Assembly (NCBI RefSeq): GCF_036030735.1
Contig: NZ_CP107928.1
Coordinates: 6,882,001-6,946,000, forward strand
Source: Streptomyces sp. NBC_00425
GTDB taxonomy: Bacteria; Actinomycetota; Actinomycetes; Streptomycetales; Streptomycetaceae
DNA: 64,000 nt
Reading direction: 5' to 3'
Below are positions 1 through 7,682 of this stretch, in pieces. Under the pieces are notes generated by a model. The model did no database searches. It was not told the DNA's origin and saw nothing but the letters and a program-made list of their open reading frames with translations. Numbering within the stretch: position 1 is the first letter of the stretch; each line of letters opens with the position of its first letter. Both the position numbers and the translations under genes were made by a program.

Positions 1-93
1 CTGTCGGCGGCCTCGCTGTCGGCCGTGGCCTACTACGCGGACGGGAACGCGAGCGTCCGGCTCTTCAACGACACGTCCCACCTGCGGTCCTGA
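1..93 (+). CDS. C-terminal end of a histidine phosphatase-like protein (partial)
   Basis: The window opens inside a reading frame that ends with TGA at 91-93 and encodes 30 residues. The tail reads ...RLFNDTSHLRS. An NDTxHL ending after an N-A-S-V strand is typical of the C-terminus of actinobacterial histidine phosphatase/phosphoglycerate-mutase-like proteins. The catalytic RHG motif would lie off the window, so the assignment rests on the tail only. The frame has high G/C at third positions, which supports it being coding. It converges with the aldolase gene downstream. Confidence 0.5.
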   Translation: MSAASLSAVAYYADGNASVRLFNDTSHLRS

Positions 94-174
94 GGGCGGA
101 CGCGGTTGCGGGAGTGGACGCGGTTCCGGCGGCGGCCGCAGCTGCGGGCGCGGTTCCGGGGCGGAGGTGCCGGC

Positions 175-849
175 TCAGAGGGCGCCCACAGTCCTGAGGG
201 CTGACGCGGCGCGGGCGAGGGCCTCGATCCGCGGCCAGTCCCGGGCCGCGACCGCGTCCGCCGGGACCATCCAACTCCCGCCCACACAGCCGACGTTGGG
301 CAGCGCCAGGTATTCGGCTGCGTTCGTCGCGTCGATGCCGCCGGTCGGGCAGAAACGGGCCTGCGGCAGGGGTCCGGCGAGCGAGCGCAGATAGGCCGTG
401 CCGCCCGCCGCCTGCGCCGGGAAGAACTTCATCTCCCGCACGCCCCGCTCGAGCAGCGCCACGACCTCCGACGTCGTCGACACCCCGGGCAGGAAGGGCA
501 GCCCTGACGCCAGCAACGCCGTCAGCAGGGCGTCCGTCCAGCCGGGGCTCACCAGGAACCGGGCCCCGGCCGCCGCGCACGCCGTCACCTGCTCCGGGGT
601 GATCACCGTGCCGGCCCCGACGACGGCCTCCGGCACCGCCCCGGAGATCTCCCTGATCGCGTCGAGCGCGGCCGGCGTCCGCAGCGTCACCTCGATGGCG
701 GGCAGCCCACCGGCCACCAGCGCCCGGGCCATCGGGACCGCGTCGGCGGCGTCCTCGACCACCACGACGGGTACGACGGGGGCCGGGGCCAGGTCCAGTA
801 CCGAGGCAGCCCCGGCGGAGGGCGCGGCGGAGGGCGCAGGTGAGGTCAT
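175..849 (-). CDS. eda: KDPG/KHG aldolase (2-dehydro-3-deoxyphosphogluconate aldolase)
   Basis: This 224-residue class I aldolase should cleave 2-keto-3-deoxy-6-phosphogluconate to pyruvate and glyceraldehyde-3-phosphate in the cytosol, the last Entner-Doudoroff step, and often acts on 4-hydroxy-2-oxoglutarate too. Family signatures are clear: IEVTLRT (catalytic Glu and phosphate-binding Arg), VGAGTV, and REMKFFPAQ with the Schiff-base lysine before FFPA, then CPTGGI near the C-terminus. The length is normal. I chose the ATG at 849 because the 12 residues upstream (from 885) are not family-like and overlap an inverted repeat. The gene stands alone with no sugar kinase next to it. The inverted repeat 23 bp upstream of the start suggests repressor control. 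Confidence 0.88.
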   Translation of the reverse strand: MTSPAPSAAPSAGAASVLDLAPAPVVPVVVVEDAADAVPMARALVAGGLPAIEVTLRTPAALDAIREISGAVPEAVVGAGTVITPEQVTACAAAGARFLVSPGWTDALLTALLASGLPFLPGVSTTSEVVALLERGVREMKFFPAQAAGGTAYLRSLAGPLPQARFCPTGGIDATNAAEYLALPNVGCVGGSWMVPADAVAARDWPRIEALARAASALRTVGAL

Positions 850-871
850 GCGCCTCATCGTGCTCCCGGCA

Positions 872-905
872 TGCAGCATGCGCAAAGGTCATTGCGCATG
901 CTGCA
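872..905. promoter_or_regulatory. Long inverted repeat upstream of eda, probable operator
   Basis: Arms TGCAGCATGCGCAA (872-885) and TTGCGCATGCTGCA (892-905) are perfect 14-bp complements around a 6-bp spacer. The repeat begins 23 bp upstream of the eda start codon, where a promoter for that minus-strand gene should lie. Each arm is itself nearly palindromic (TTGC-GCATGC-TGCAA), so two dimers could bind. TTGCGCA-type palindromes are common for IclR-family sugar-acid repressors, but no regulator gene is adjacent, so the binding protein is unknown. Confidence 0.6.
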
Positions 906-1052
906 ACGCACCGGTTCGGGCGGTGCCGCTGGACGGCGGGCGGACGGGTGGCGGGCCGGGGCGGCCGGGTGTTGGGCGGGGGGCCGGGCGATCGGGCGGG
1001 GCGGGCGGACGGGCAGGAGTGCCCGACCCGGTCCCTTGCGGCACGCAGCCCG

Positions 1053-1145
1053 TCCTGCCCTGCCCTGCCCTGCCCTGTCGTGTCCTGCCCTGCCCTGCCC
1101 TGCCCCGTCGTGTCCTGCCCTGCCCTGCACTGTCGTGTCCTGTCC
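1053..1145. repeat. TGCCC tandem repeat with G-quadruplex potential
   Basis: The stretch is built from the pentamer CTGCC/TGCCC repeated in three blocks separated by TCGTGTCC, giving a higher-order period of about 30 bp. On the minus strand it reads GGGCAGGGCAGGGCAGGG several times, a textbook four-run G-quadruplex pattern. It starts directly after the yaaA stop codon and lies in the yaaA-eda intergenic transcript strand. It does not look coding. Confidence 0.8.
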
Positions 1146-1928
1146 TCAGTGCACCTCGTCCACCAGGACGTCCAGTGTCCGGGCCGCGCCCGCCCGGGCC
1201 GGGGCCTGCTCCTCCACCACGTATCCGAGGTCCCGCAGGGCCTCCACCAGCTCCGCCGGGCCCTTCGGGGCGATCCCCGCCGTCAGCAGGCTCCGCACGA
1301 TCCGCCCCTTCGTCGCCTTGTTGAAGTGGCTGACGACCTTCCGTGTCGGCGCGTGCAGCACCCGCACGCTCGCCGTCCGCGCCGCGACCTCGCCCTTCGG
1401 TTTCCACGCCGCCGCGTACGCCGCCGACCGCAGGTCCAGGACCAGTCCGCTGTCGGCGGCCTCGGTCAGGGCGGACTCCATCGGCGTGCGCCAGTGCGCG
1501 CCCAGCGCTCCGAGTCCCGGCAGCCGTACCCCCATCGAGCAGCGGTAGGAGGGGATCCGGTCCGTCACGCGGACGGCGCCCCAGAGTCCGGAGAAGACGA
1601 GGAGCGACCTGGCCGCGCGCCGCTTCGCCGCCGCGTCGAGGGAGGCCAGCCCGAGGGAGTCGTACAGGACGCCGGTGTAGATCTCCCCTGCCGGGCGCGC
1701 ACCCGCCGTCCGCAGCCGTGTGTTCTTCGCGATCTCGCCGCGCAGCCCCTCGCTCAGTCCGAGCACCTCGCGCGCCTTCTCCTCGTCGGCAGCGCACAGT
1801 TCGACCAGCTCGTCGAGGACGGCCTCACGGGCCGCGCTCAGCCCCGGCAGCGACAGGGCCTCCGGCTTGAGCGGGGCGCCGCGTCCGGAGGACGCCTTGC
1901 CTTCGGAGGGCGGCAGCAGGACCAGCAC
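1146..1928 (-). CDS. yaaA: Peroxide stress protein YaaA
   Basis: The 260-residue product matches the YaaA/UPF0246 family: N-terminal VLLPPSEGK, a central IYTGVLYDSLG segment, RIPSYRCSMG, and a C-terminal KVVSHFNKATKGRIVR block. E. coli YaaA lowers free intracellular iron during hydrogen peroxide stress; a DNA-binding activity has also been described for the family. I start it at the GTG at 1928 because GAAGGAGA sits 6-8 bases upstream and the conserved family start VLVLLPPSEGK follows. The longer frame to 2117 runs into the divergent RNase gene. It is transcribed towards eda, about 300 bp away. Confidence 0.87.
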   Translation of the reverse strand: MLVLLPPSEGKASSGRGAPLKPEALSLPGLSAAREAVLDELVELCAADEEKAREVLGLSEGLRGEIAKNTRLRTAGARPAGEIYTGVLYDSLGLASLDAAAKRRAARSLLVFSGLWGAVRVTDRIPSYRCSMGVRLPGLGALGAHWRTPMESALTEAADSGLVLDLRSAAYAAAWKPKGEVAARTASVRVLHAPTRKVVSHFNKATKGRIVRSLLTAGIAPKGPAELVEALRDLGYVVEEQAPARAGAARTLDVLVDEVH

Positions 1929-2063
1929 GGGACATCTCCTTCGATAGAGCTCTGCCGCGCCAGCGTACGGTGTGCCGCACAGCACCCTCCGCCCCGCGAC
2001 GGGCTGTGAGACGGCCACCGTCCACGGCGTGCCGTGGGGCGGCCCGCGTCCTAGGCTCGACGC

Positions 2064-3506
2064 ATGCCCCGCCGCCGCATCCGGGTGACCGGCGCCCCCG
2101 AGGCCCCGCTCCGGCAAGCCTTCGCCGCACTGCGCGCCGAGTCGGGAGCGTCCGACGGATTCTCGCCCGAGGTGCTGGCCGAGGCGGACCGTGCCGCGCG
2201 CGAACCCGTCCTGCCCTCACTGGACGCGACCGACGTCCCGTTCCTCACCATCGACCCTCCCGGCTCCACCGACCTCGACCAGGCGCTGCACCTCGCTGCG
2301 CGGGGCGCCGGCTACCGCGTCCGGTACGCCATCGCCGACGTCGCCGCGTTCGTCGTCCCCGGCGGACCGCTGGACGCCGAGGCGCACCGCCGGGTGAACA
2401 CCCTGTACTTCCCCGACGGGAAGGTCCCGCTGCACCCGGCCGTGTTGAGCGAGGGCGCCGCCAGTCTGCTGCCCGGCGAGGTCCGCCCGGCCGCGCTGTG
2501 GACCGTCGACCTCGACGCGGACGGCCGTACGGTCGCCGTCGACGTCCGGCGCGCCCTCGTCCGCAGCCGCGCCCGGCTCGACTACGCGGGCGTGCAGCGG
2601 CAGATCGACGCGGGGAGCGCCGAGGAGCCGCTCCGGCTGCTGGCCGTCGTCGGACGCCTGCGGGAGCGGCTGGAGAGCGAGCGGGGCGGGATCTCCCTGG
2701 ACGTGCCCGAACAGGAGATCGTCGAGCACGACCACGCCTACGAGCTGACCTATCGCGCCCCGCTGCCCGCCGAGGGCTGGAACGCGCAGCTCTCCCTCCT
2801 CACGGGGATGGCCGCGGCCGACCTGATGCTGGCGTCCGGCGCAGGCGTCCTGCGCACGCTGCCCGCCGCCCCGGACGGTGCGGTGGGCCGACTGCGCCGC
2901 ACCGCGCACGCCCTGCGCGTCGACTGGCCGCACCATGTCTCCTACGCACAGCTGGTCCGCTCCCTCGACCCGCACGATCCGCGGCACGCCGCGTTCCTCC
3001 AGGAGTGCACGACCCTGCTGCGGGGCGCCGGCTACACCGTCTTCCGCGACGGCGTCCTTCCCGCCATCACCACGCATGCCGCCGTCGCCGCCCCGTACAC
3101 CCACTGCACGGCCCCGCTGCGCCGCCTCGCCGACCGCTATGCCGCCGAGCTCTGCCTCGCCGCCGTCGCGGGCGGGCCCCCGCCCGAGTGGGTGCTCGCC
3201 GCCCTCGACGCCCTCCCGCAGGAGATGGCCCAGGGCGGTCGCCGGTCCGGGGCCGTCGAGCGCGGCTGCGTCGACATCGTCGAGGCCGCGCTGCTCGGCG
3301 GCCGGGTCGGCGAGGTGTTCGACGGATACGTGGTGGACGTGGACGAGCGCCGGCCGGCCGTCGGAACCGTGCAGCTGGAAGCGCCGGCGGTGATCGGCCG
3401 CCTCGACGGCGCGGACGGCGCACCCCTTCCCCTCGGCGAGCGACTGCGCGTCCGCCTCACCCGAGCCGACCCGGCGACCCGGACGGTCCGCTTCGCGCCG
3501 GCGTGA
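2064..3506 (+). CDS. RNB-domain ribonuclease (RNase II/R superfamily)
   Basis: This 480-residue protein is a compact RNase II/R-type 3'-5' exoribonuclease. The RNB catalytic signature IDPPGSTDLDQALHL lies at about residues 68-82 and supplies the clustered Asp ligands for Mg2+; YRVRYAIADVAAFV and NTLYFPDGKVPLHP follow, as in RNB domains. The C-terminal THCTAPLRRLADRY is the conserved RNA-binding end of the domain, followed by a small S1-like region. Full RNase R has extra N-terminal cold-shock domains that are absent here, which is normal for the actinobacterial short form. It starts at ATG 2064, divergent from yaaA with 135 bp between them. Confidence 0.88.
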   Translation: MPRRRIRVTGAPEAPLRQAFAALRAESGASDGFSPEVLAEADRAAREPVLPSLDATDVPFLTIDPPGSTDLDQALHLAARGAGYRVRYAIADVAAFVVPGGPLDAEAHRRVNTLYFPDGKVPLHPAVLSEGAASLLPGEVRPAALWTVDLDADGRTVAVDVRRALVRSRARLDYAGVQRQIDAGSAEEPLRLLAVVGRLRERLESERGGISLDVPEQEIVEHDHAYELTYRAPLPAEGWNAQLSLLTGMAAADLMLASGAGVLRTLPAAPDGAVGRLRRTAHALRVDWPHHVSYAQLVRSLDPHDPRHAAFLQECTTLLRGAGYTVFRDGVLPAITTHAAVAAPYTHCTAPLRRLADRYAAELCLAAVAGGPPPEWVLAALDALPQEMAQGGRRSGAVERGCVDIVEAALLGGRVGEVFDGYVVDVDERRPAVGTVQLEAPAVIGRLDGADGAPLPLGERLRVRLTRADPATRTVRFAPA

Positions 3507-3600
3507 GAGGGCGCGGAGCGGAGGGTGGAGCGCGCGGAGCGGAGGGTGCGGGGCCGAGGGTGGAGGGGCCGAGGGTGCGGAGCGGAGGGTGCACCGGCCC
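3507..3600. repeat. Imperfect GCGGAGCGGAGGGTG tandem repeats
   Basis: Directly after the RNB stop the sequence repeats GCGCGGAGCGGAGGGTG and shorter GCCGAGGGTG variants four to five times. It is purine-rich on the plus strand, shows no open frame of its own, and ends just before the DUF4260-TetR promoter. It looks like a slippage-prone spacer. Confidence 0.6.
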
Positions 3601-3628
3601 GGTGTCGTCTCCCGGAACCCTCGGCCCC

Positions 3629-3685
3629 TTGACGGCTAACACAGTTAGCCGTACGGTCCTGGTGTCCGGCTAACGGTGTTAGCCG
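3629..3685 (+). promoter_or_regulatory. Promoter with two TetR-type operators for the DUF4260-tetR operon
   Basis: A sigma70-like promoter is visible: TTGACG (3629-3634), 17-bp spacer, TACGGT (3652-3657). Operator 1 (3632-3652) has 9-bp arms ACGGCTAAC and GTTAGCCGT around ACA and occupies the spacer. Operator 2 (3667-3685) has arms CGGCTAAC and GTTAGCCG around GGT and covers the expected transcription start. Their centres are 34 bp apart. This layout fits repression by the TetR protein encoded as second gene of the operon. Confidence 0.78.
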
Positions 3686-3742
3686 TCAATTGATGGCAGC
3701 ACGGCGAGACGGCGAAACGCAGTCGACATCCAGGGGGCAGTG

Positions 3743-4192
3743 ATGAGCACGATCACCACCAGTACGCGAACCGGCTCCGGCTCCGGCTCCGGCTCAGGTT
3801 CCGGCTCCGTCTCCCGTCGCGTCCGCCGCGCGGCCTGGCTGGCGAACGCGGTGTTCTGGTCGGCGTTCGCGGTACTGGAGTCCGTCAACCACGGCTGGCT
3901 CGCGGGCGGCCTCGCCCTCGTCTTCCTGATCCTGCCGGACCTGACGTTCCTGGTCGCCCTCGACGAGGCGCCCCGCATGGCGAAGGGGCAGCTCGCGCCC
4001 CGGGCGGTGCCGTACTACAACGCGATGCACCGCGCCGTCGTCCCGCTCGCCCTCATGACCCTCTACACGTTCGGGCCGTTCGCCGCCTGGCCTCCGCTGT
4101 TCGCGGCACTGTGCGGCTGGCTCGCGCACATCTCGTACGATCGCGCCTTCGGATACGGACTGCGCACCAAGGAGGGCTTCCAGCGTGACTGA
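3743..4192 (+). CDS. DUF4260-type small integral membrane protein
   Basis: The 149-residue product has a (Gly-Ser)n run near residues 12-22, then about four hydrophobic helices. The C-terminal AHISYDRAFGYGLRTKEGF matches the HxxxDRxxGYGLK...F end of DUF4260 proteins, whose function is unknown. The first gene of a two-gene operon, it overlaps the downstream TetR gene by 8 bp, so that repressor probably controls it. ATG 3743 is preferred over the adjacent GTG 3740 on spacing from the GGGGG ribosome site. The Gly-Ser linker is encoded by a hexanucleotide repeat and may vary in length between strains. Confidence 0.72.
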   Translation: MSTITTSTRTGSGSGSGSGSGSVSRRVRRAAWLANAVFWSAFAVLESVNHGWLAGGLALVFLILPDLTFLVALDEAPRMAKGQLAPRAVPYYNAMHRAVVPLALMTLYTFGPFAAWPPLFAALCGWLAHISYDRAFGYGLRTKEGFQRD

Positions 4193-4706
4193 GCGGCTCA
4201 CGCCCCGCGCCCGCGAGATCGCGGCGGCCGCCCGGAACCTCCTGGAGGAGGCCGGGCCCGCCGCGCTCACCATGCGCGCCCTCGCCGACCACCTCGGCAT
4301 CAAGGCGCCCTCGCTCTACAAGCACTTCCCCGACAAGCACGCCGTCGAGGTCGAACTGGTCGCGCAGCTGCTGCAGGAGTCGGCGGCGGCGCTGGAGGCT
4401 GCCCAGGCGCGTGAGCCGGGCTCCCTGCCCGCGCTGGCCCAGGCGTACCGCACCTACGCCCTCGCCCACCCCCACCTCTACTGCCTGGCCACGGAACGCC
4501 CCCTGCCGCGAGCGGCCCTGCCCGCAGGCCTGGAGGACCGGGCCGCGATGCCCCTGCTGCTGGCCTGCGACGGCGACCTGGACCTGGCCCGCGCGATCTG
4601 GTCCTTCGCCCACGGCATGGTGGTCCTGGAGATCCACGGCCGGTTTCCGGACGACGCCGACCTCCCGGCGGCATGGAAACGCGGCCTGAAGGCGTTGCAG
4701 CGCTGA
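4185..4706 (+). CDS. TetR-family repressor
   Basis: The 173-residue protein has a canonical TetR N-terminal helix-turn-helix: LTMRALADHLGIKAPSLYKHFPDK at about residues 28-51. The remainder is a helical ligand-binding domain with a TetR_C-like pattern. It starts at GTG 4185 behind GGAGGG and overlaps the end of the DUF4260 gene, so the two are translationally coupled. Two matching operators sit in the operon promoter, pointing to autoregulation. The inducer cannot be read from the sequence. Confidence 0.88.
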   Translation: MTERLTPRAREIAAAARNLLEEAGPAALTMRALADHLGIKAPSLYKHFPDKHAVEVELVAQLLQESAAALEAAQAREPGSLPALAQAYRTYALAHPHLYCLATERPLPRAALPAGLEDRAAMPLLLACDGDLDLARAIWSFAHGMVVLEIHGRFPDDADLPAAWKRGLKALQR

Positions 4707-4714
4707 GAGCCCGT

Positions 4715-4760
4715 GCGCCCTCGCACCCCGTGCACCCGGGAGCCCTGGGTGCGAAGGCGC
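4715..4760. terminator. Hairpin terminator after the tetR gene
   Basis: Arms GCGCCCTCGCACCC (4715-4728) and GGGTGCGAAGGCGC (4747-4760) pair over 14 bp with one mismatch, starting 9 bp after the stop codon. There is no T-run, as is common for Streptomyces terminators. Confidence 0.6.
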
Positions 4761-4797
4761 GAGGCGCGGGTCGCGATGGATACGCTGGGGGCGTCGG

Positions 4798-5619
4798 ATG
4801 AGTCGTGAAGAGGCGTCGTGGACCAGGGCCCGGCTGGGCCGCTGCGGCCCGCACCTGGACCTGCTCACCGCCCGCTTCGACCGGCACGTCTACGCCCCGC
4901 ACGCGCACGCGGAGTTCACGGTCGGCGTCTGCGTGGACGGCTCGGAGATCATCGACTACCGCGGCGGCCGCATCCGCACCGGTCCCGGTTCCATCGTCGT
5001 CCTCGCACCGGACGAACCGCACACCGGCGGCCCGGGCGGCGACACCGACGGCTACGCCTACCGAGCGCTGTACGCCGGCCCGGCCCTCCTCACCGACGGC
5101 ACCCTCGGCGGTGTGCCGCACTTCCGTGAGCCCCTCCTCGACGACCCCGAACTGGCCGCCGCCCTGCGCCGGGCGCACACGGAACTGTCCGCCTGCCCCG
5201 ACCCCCTGGAGGCCGAGTCGCGCCTTCCATGGCTGCTGACGGCCCTTGCCCGACGCCACTCCACGGCCCGTCCGGTGTGCGACACGATCCCCGGCGCCGA
5301 GCACATCGCCCGCGCCGTGCGGACCCGCCTCGCCGACGAACTCCTCGCCCCGCCCTCACTGGCCGACCTGGCGACGGACCTGGGCCTGTCCCGCTACCAG
5401 CTCCTGCGCGCCTTCCGCACGACGACCGGCATGCCGCCCTATGCCTGGCTCGCCCAGCACCGGGTCGCCCGGGCCCGCGGCCTGCTCGAGTCGGGGCTGC
5501 GGCCCGCGGAGGTCGCCGGCCTGGTCGGTTTCGCGGACCAGGCCCACCTCACCCGCTGGTTCCGCCGTGTCCTGGGCGTCACTCCGGCGGCGTACCGCAA
5601 CAGCGTTCAAGACACTTGA
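4798..5619 (+). CDS. AraC-family transcriptional regulator
   Basis: The 273-residue protein has an N-terminal cupin-like sensor (HAHAEFTVGVCVDG ... APDEPHTGGPG, residues about 36-85) and a C-terminal double helix-turn-helix. HTH1 reads SLADLATDLGLSRYQLLRAF and HTH2 is GFADQAHLTRWFRRVLGVTP, the AraC signature. ATG 4798 fits the family start. The EamA transporter gene begins 25 bp downstream on the same strand, a common pairing in which the AraC protein controls export of a small metabolite or amino acid. No clear operator was found. Confidence 0.9.
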   Translation: MSREEASWTRARLGRCGPHLDLLTARFDRHVYAPHAHAEFTVGVCVDGSEIIDYRGGRIRTGPGSIVVLAPDEPHTGGPGGDTDGYAYRALYAGPALLTDGTLGGVPHFREPLLDDPELAAALRRAHTELSACPDPLEAESRLPWLLTALARRHSTARPVCDTIPGAEHIARAVRTRLADELLAPPSLADLATDLGLSRYQLLRAFRTTTGMPPYAWLAQHRVARARGLLESGLRPAEVAGLVGFADQAHLTRWFRRVLGVTPAAYRNSVQDT

Positions 5620-5644
5620 CCCGGGTCGGGCCGACACTGCGGGC

Positions 5645-6694
5645 ATGACTGCACGCGGCTGGTTCCTGTTCTCCCTGATGGGAGTGATCTGGGGCATCCC
5701 CTACCTGCTGATCAAGATCGCGGTGGAGGACCTCTCCCCGTCCATGGTGGTGTTCGTGCGCTGCGCGCTCGGCGCCCTTCTCCTGCTCCCCTTCGCGCTG
5801 CGCCAGGGCGGTCTGATCCGCACCGTGCGGAGCCACTGGGCGCCCATGCTGGCCTTCGCGTGCATCGAGATCATCGGCCCGTGGTTCACCCTGACCGATG
5901 CCGAGCGGCACCTGTCGAGCTCCACCGCCGGTCTGCTGATCGCGGGCGTCCCGATCGTCGGCGTGCTGGCCGCGCGCTTCCTCGGTGACGCGGAGGTGCT
6001 GGGCGTGCGCCGTGTCGCGGGCCTCGCCCTGGGGCTGGCCGGCGTCGGGGTCCTCACGGTCCCGCACCTGACGGGCGGTGACGCTCGCTCGCTCGGCGAG
6101 GTCCTGCTGACGGTGCTGGGCTACGCCACGGCGCCCCTGATCGCGGCCCGCCGCCTGAAGGAAGTCCCCACCCTCCAGCTCATCGTCCCCTGCCTGACCC
6201 TTGCGGCTCTGGTCTACGCCCCGGCAGCGGCCGCCTCCTGGCCGGCCGAGCTCCCTTCCACCTCGGTGCTGGCGGCGCTCGGGGGCCTCGGCGTCCTGTG
6301 CACGGCGGTGGCCTTCGTCGGCTTCCTGGAACTGATCAGGGAGGTGGGCCCCACCCGCTCGACGGTCATCACCTACGTGAACCCGGCCGTAGCGGTGGCG
6401 GCAGGCGCCCTGTTCCTGGACGAGCCCCTGACGGCCGGCATCCTCGCGGCCTTCGCGCTGATCCTGACCGGCTCCGTCCTGGCGACGGCGTCGAGCCCGA
6501 AGCGCGACGCGTCCCCAGGACCGAGGCAGGCCGTGGCCACGGGCGAGGTGCGCGACGCGGTCTCCGGCCCGAAGGGCGGCCGTCGCCCGGTACCATGGTC
6601 GACACGGCAGACGAGCCGGGCGGGCGGCCGCGTGGAGTCCCTCACGGGACTTCCCGAGGAACGTCCGGGCTCCACAGGGCAGGGTGATGGCTAA
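5645..6694 (+). CDS. EamA/DMT-family transporter whose frame runs into rnpB
   Basis: This drug/metabolite-superfamily permease carries ten predicted helices in two EamA repeats: WFLFSLMGVIWGIPYLLIK opens the first and TRSTVITYVNPAVAVAAGAL lies in the second. Conserved family sequence ends near ILTGSVLATASSPKR, at about 6500. The reading frame continues roughly 60 more codons with no membrane character and stops at 6694, inside the RNase P RNA gene that begins near 6612. It probably acts downstream of, and under, the AraC gene 25 bp upstream. The ATG at 5645 begins the first helix. Substrate unknown. Confidence 0.85.
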   Translation: MTARGWFLFSLMGVIWGIPYLLIKIAVEDLSPSMVVFVRCALGALLLLPFALRQGGLIRTVRSHWAPMLAFACIEIIGPWFTLTDAERHLSSSTAGLLIAGVPIVGVLAARFLGDAEVLGVRRVAGLALGLAGVGVLTVPHLTGGDARSLGEVLLTVLGYATAPLIAARRLKEVPTLQLIVPCLTLAALVYAPAAAASWPAELPSTSVLAALGGLGVLCTAVAFVGFLELIREVGPTRSTVITYVNPAVAVAAGALFLDEPLTAGILAAFALILTGSVLATASSPKRDASPGPRQAVATGEVRDAVSGPKGGRRPVPWSTRQTSRAGGRVESLTGLPEERPGSTGQGDG

Positions 6695-7012
6695 CGGCCA
6701 CCCGGGGTGACCCGCGGGACAGTGCCACAGAAAACAGACCGCCGGGGACCTCGGTCCTCGGTAAGGGTGAAACGGTGGTGTAAGAGACCACCAGTGCCCA
6801 GGGCGACCTGGGCAGCTAGGTAAACCCCACCCGGAGCAAGGTCAAAAGGAGCGCCGTGAAAAGCGCTCTGCGCGGACGTTCGAGGGCTGCCCGCCCGAGT
6901 CCGCGGGTAGACCGCACGAGGCCGGCGGCAACGCCGGCCCTAGATGGATGGCCGTCACCGAGGACGTCGCGAGACCCCTCGGCACAGAACCCGGCGTACA
7001 GCCCGACTCGTC
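6612..7012 (+). ncRNA. rnpB: RNase P RNA, bacterial type A
   Basis: This is the catalytic RNA of RNase P, which removes 5' leaders from tRNA precursors. Recognisable conserved blocks are GAGGAACGTCCGGGCTCCA (6655-6673) at P4/CRI, GACAGTGCCACAGAAA in the middle, GGTAAGGGTGAAACGGTGG, and AGATGGATGGCCGTC followed by ACAGAACCCGGCGTACAGCC (CRV) near the 3' end. The ends CGAGCCGGGCGG and GCCCGACTCGTC pair as P1. The 5' end is placed near 6612; TACCAT at 6591-6596 is a plausible -10 element. Exact ends may be off by a few bases. The first ~80 bases overlap the EamA reading frame. Confidence 0.95.
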
Positions 7013-7056
7013 TGCCGCTGCCTGCCTGCCTGCCTGCCTGCCTGCCGCTGCCTGCG
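7013..7056. repeat. TGCC tetranucleotide microsatellite after rnpB
   Basis: About seven perfect CTGC/TGCC units lie between rnpB and the Fic gene, flanked by GCCGCTG on both sides. Tetranucleotide tracts of this kind vary by slippage. It is non-coding and may form part of the 3' trailer of the RNase P RNA transcript. Confidence 0.75.
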
Positions 7057-7112
7057 GCTTTGCCTTGGAAGGCGCGCGCCGGTGTGTTCGTCGTGACTCG
7101 GCATGCGGGGAG

Positions 7113-7682
7113 TCAGCTCGTCGCGACCAGCTCGTCGAGCAGCTGCTCCAACAGGGTGTTGTCGCCGAGGAAGCTCTTCACCGAGGCGTCCTCGTTGCGT
7201 TGTGCGTCCGTGCCCGACCAGTTCAGGGCGTATCCCGCGTCGGCGCTGAGCTGGGTCAGGAACGCCCGTTGGGCACGGCCGTTGCCCTCGCGAAACGGGT
7301 GGAGGACGTTCATGTCGCCGTACAGCTCGGCCAGTCGGACGACGAATTCCCGCCGGGGGAGATTGCGCAGTCGGCCGGAGACGGCGAGACGGTCGAAGAT
7401 CTCGCCGGCGTAGGGCACGAGGTTCCTCGCGGGGCAGAACGGGGTGCGCTTGGCGATGTTCACGGTGCGTAACTCGCCTGCCCACGCATATATGTCCCCG
7501 AAGACCGCGGCGTGGAACGCCTGGAGATGGCCGAGGTCGTACGCGCCGGGTAGGGGGCGTTCGGTGAGCATGACCAGGCGCGCCCGGGTGATGTCGGCCT
7601 CCGCTGCCGCGAGCTGCTGGTGGTCGGTGATGCCGAGCTCGTTGCGCAGCACGCCGTTCGGCATGGTGTACGGATCGTTCAC
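7113..7682 (-). CDS. Fic-domain AMP-transferase toxin
   Basis: The 189-residue protein is a Fic/Doc-superfamily enzyme expected to transfer AMP (or another phosphate-linked group) to a protein target. The full catalytic motif HPFREGNGRAQR is at residues 128-139, with the base His and the anion-hole GNGR intact. FGDIYAWAGELRTVNIAKR (61-79) is the conserved flap/target-docking segment. No inhibitory helix is present within the protein, so inhibition must come from elsewhere, fitting the antitoxin encoded upstream with a 4-bp ATGA overlap. The active site looks unmutated. Class I (antitoxin in trans) is the best reading. Confidence 0.92.
   Translation of the reverse strand: MNDPYTMPNGVLRNELGITDHQQLAAAEADITRARLVMLTERPLPGAYDLGHLQAFHAAVFGDIYAWAGELRTVNIAKRTPFCPARNLVPYAGEIFDRLAVSGRLRNLPRREFVVRLAELYGDMNVLHPFREGNGRAQRAFLTQLSADAGYALNWSGTDAQRNEDASVKSFLGDNTLLEQLLDELVATS

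Noticed and set aside
2064..3506. Reading the RNB protein as full RNase R
   Set aside because: The extra N-terminal cold-shock and S1 domains of RNase R are missing and the length is 480 residues.
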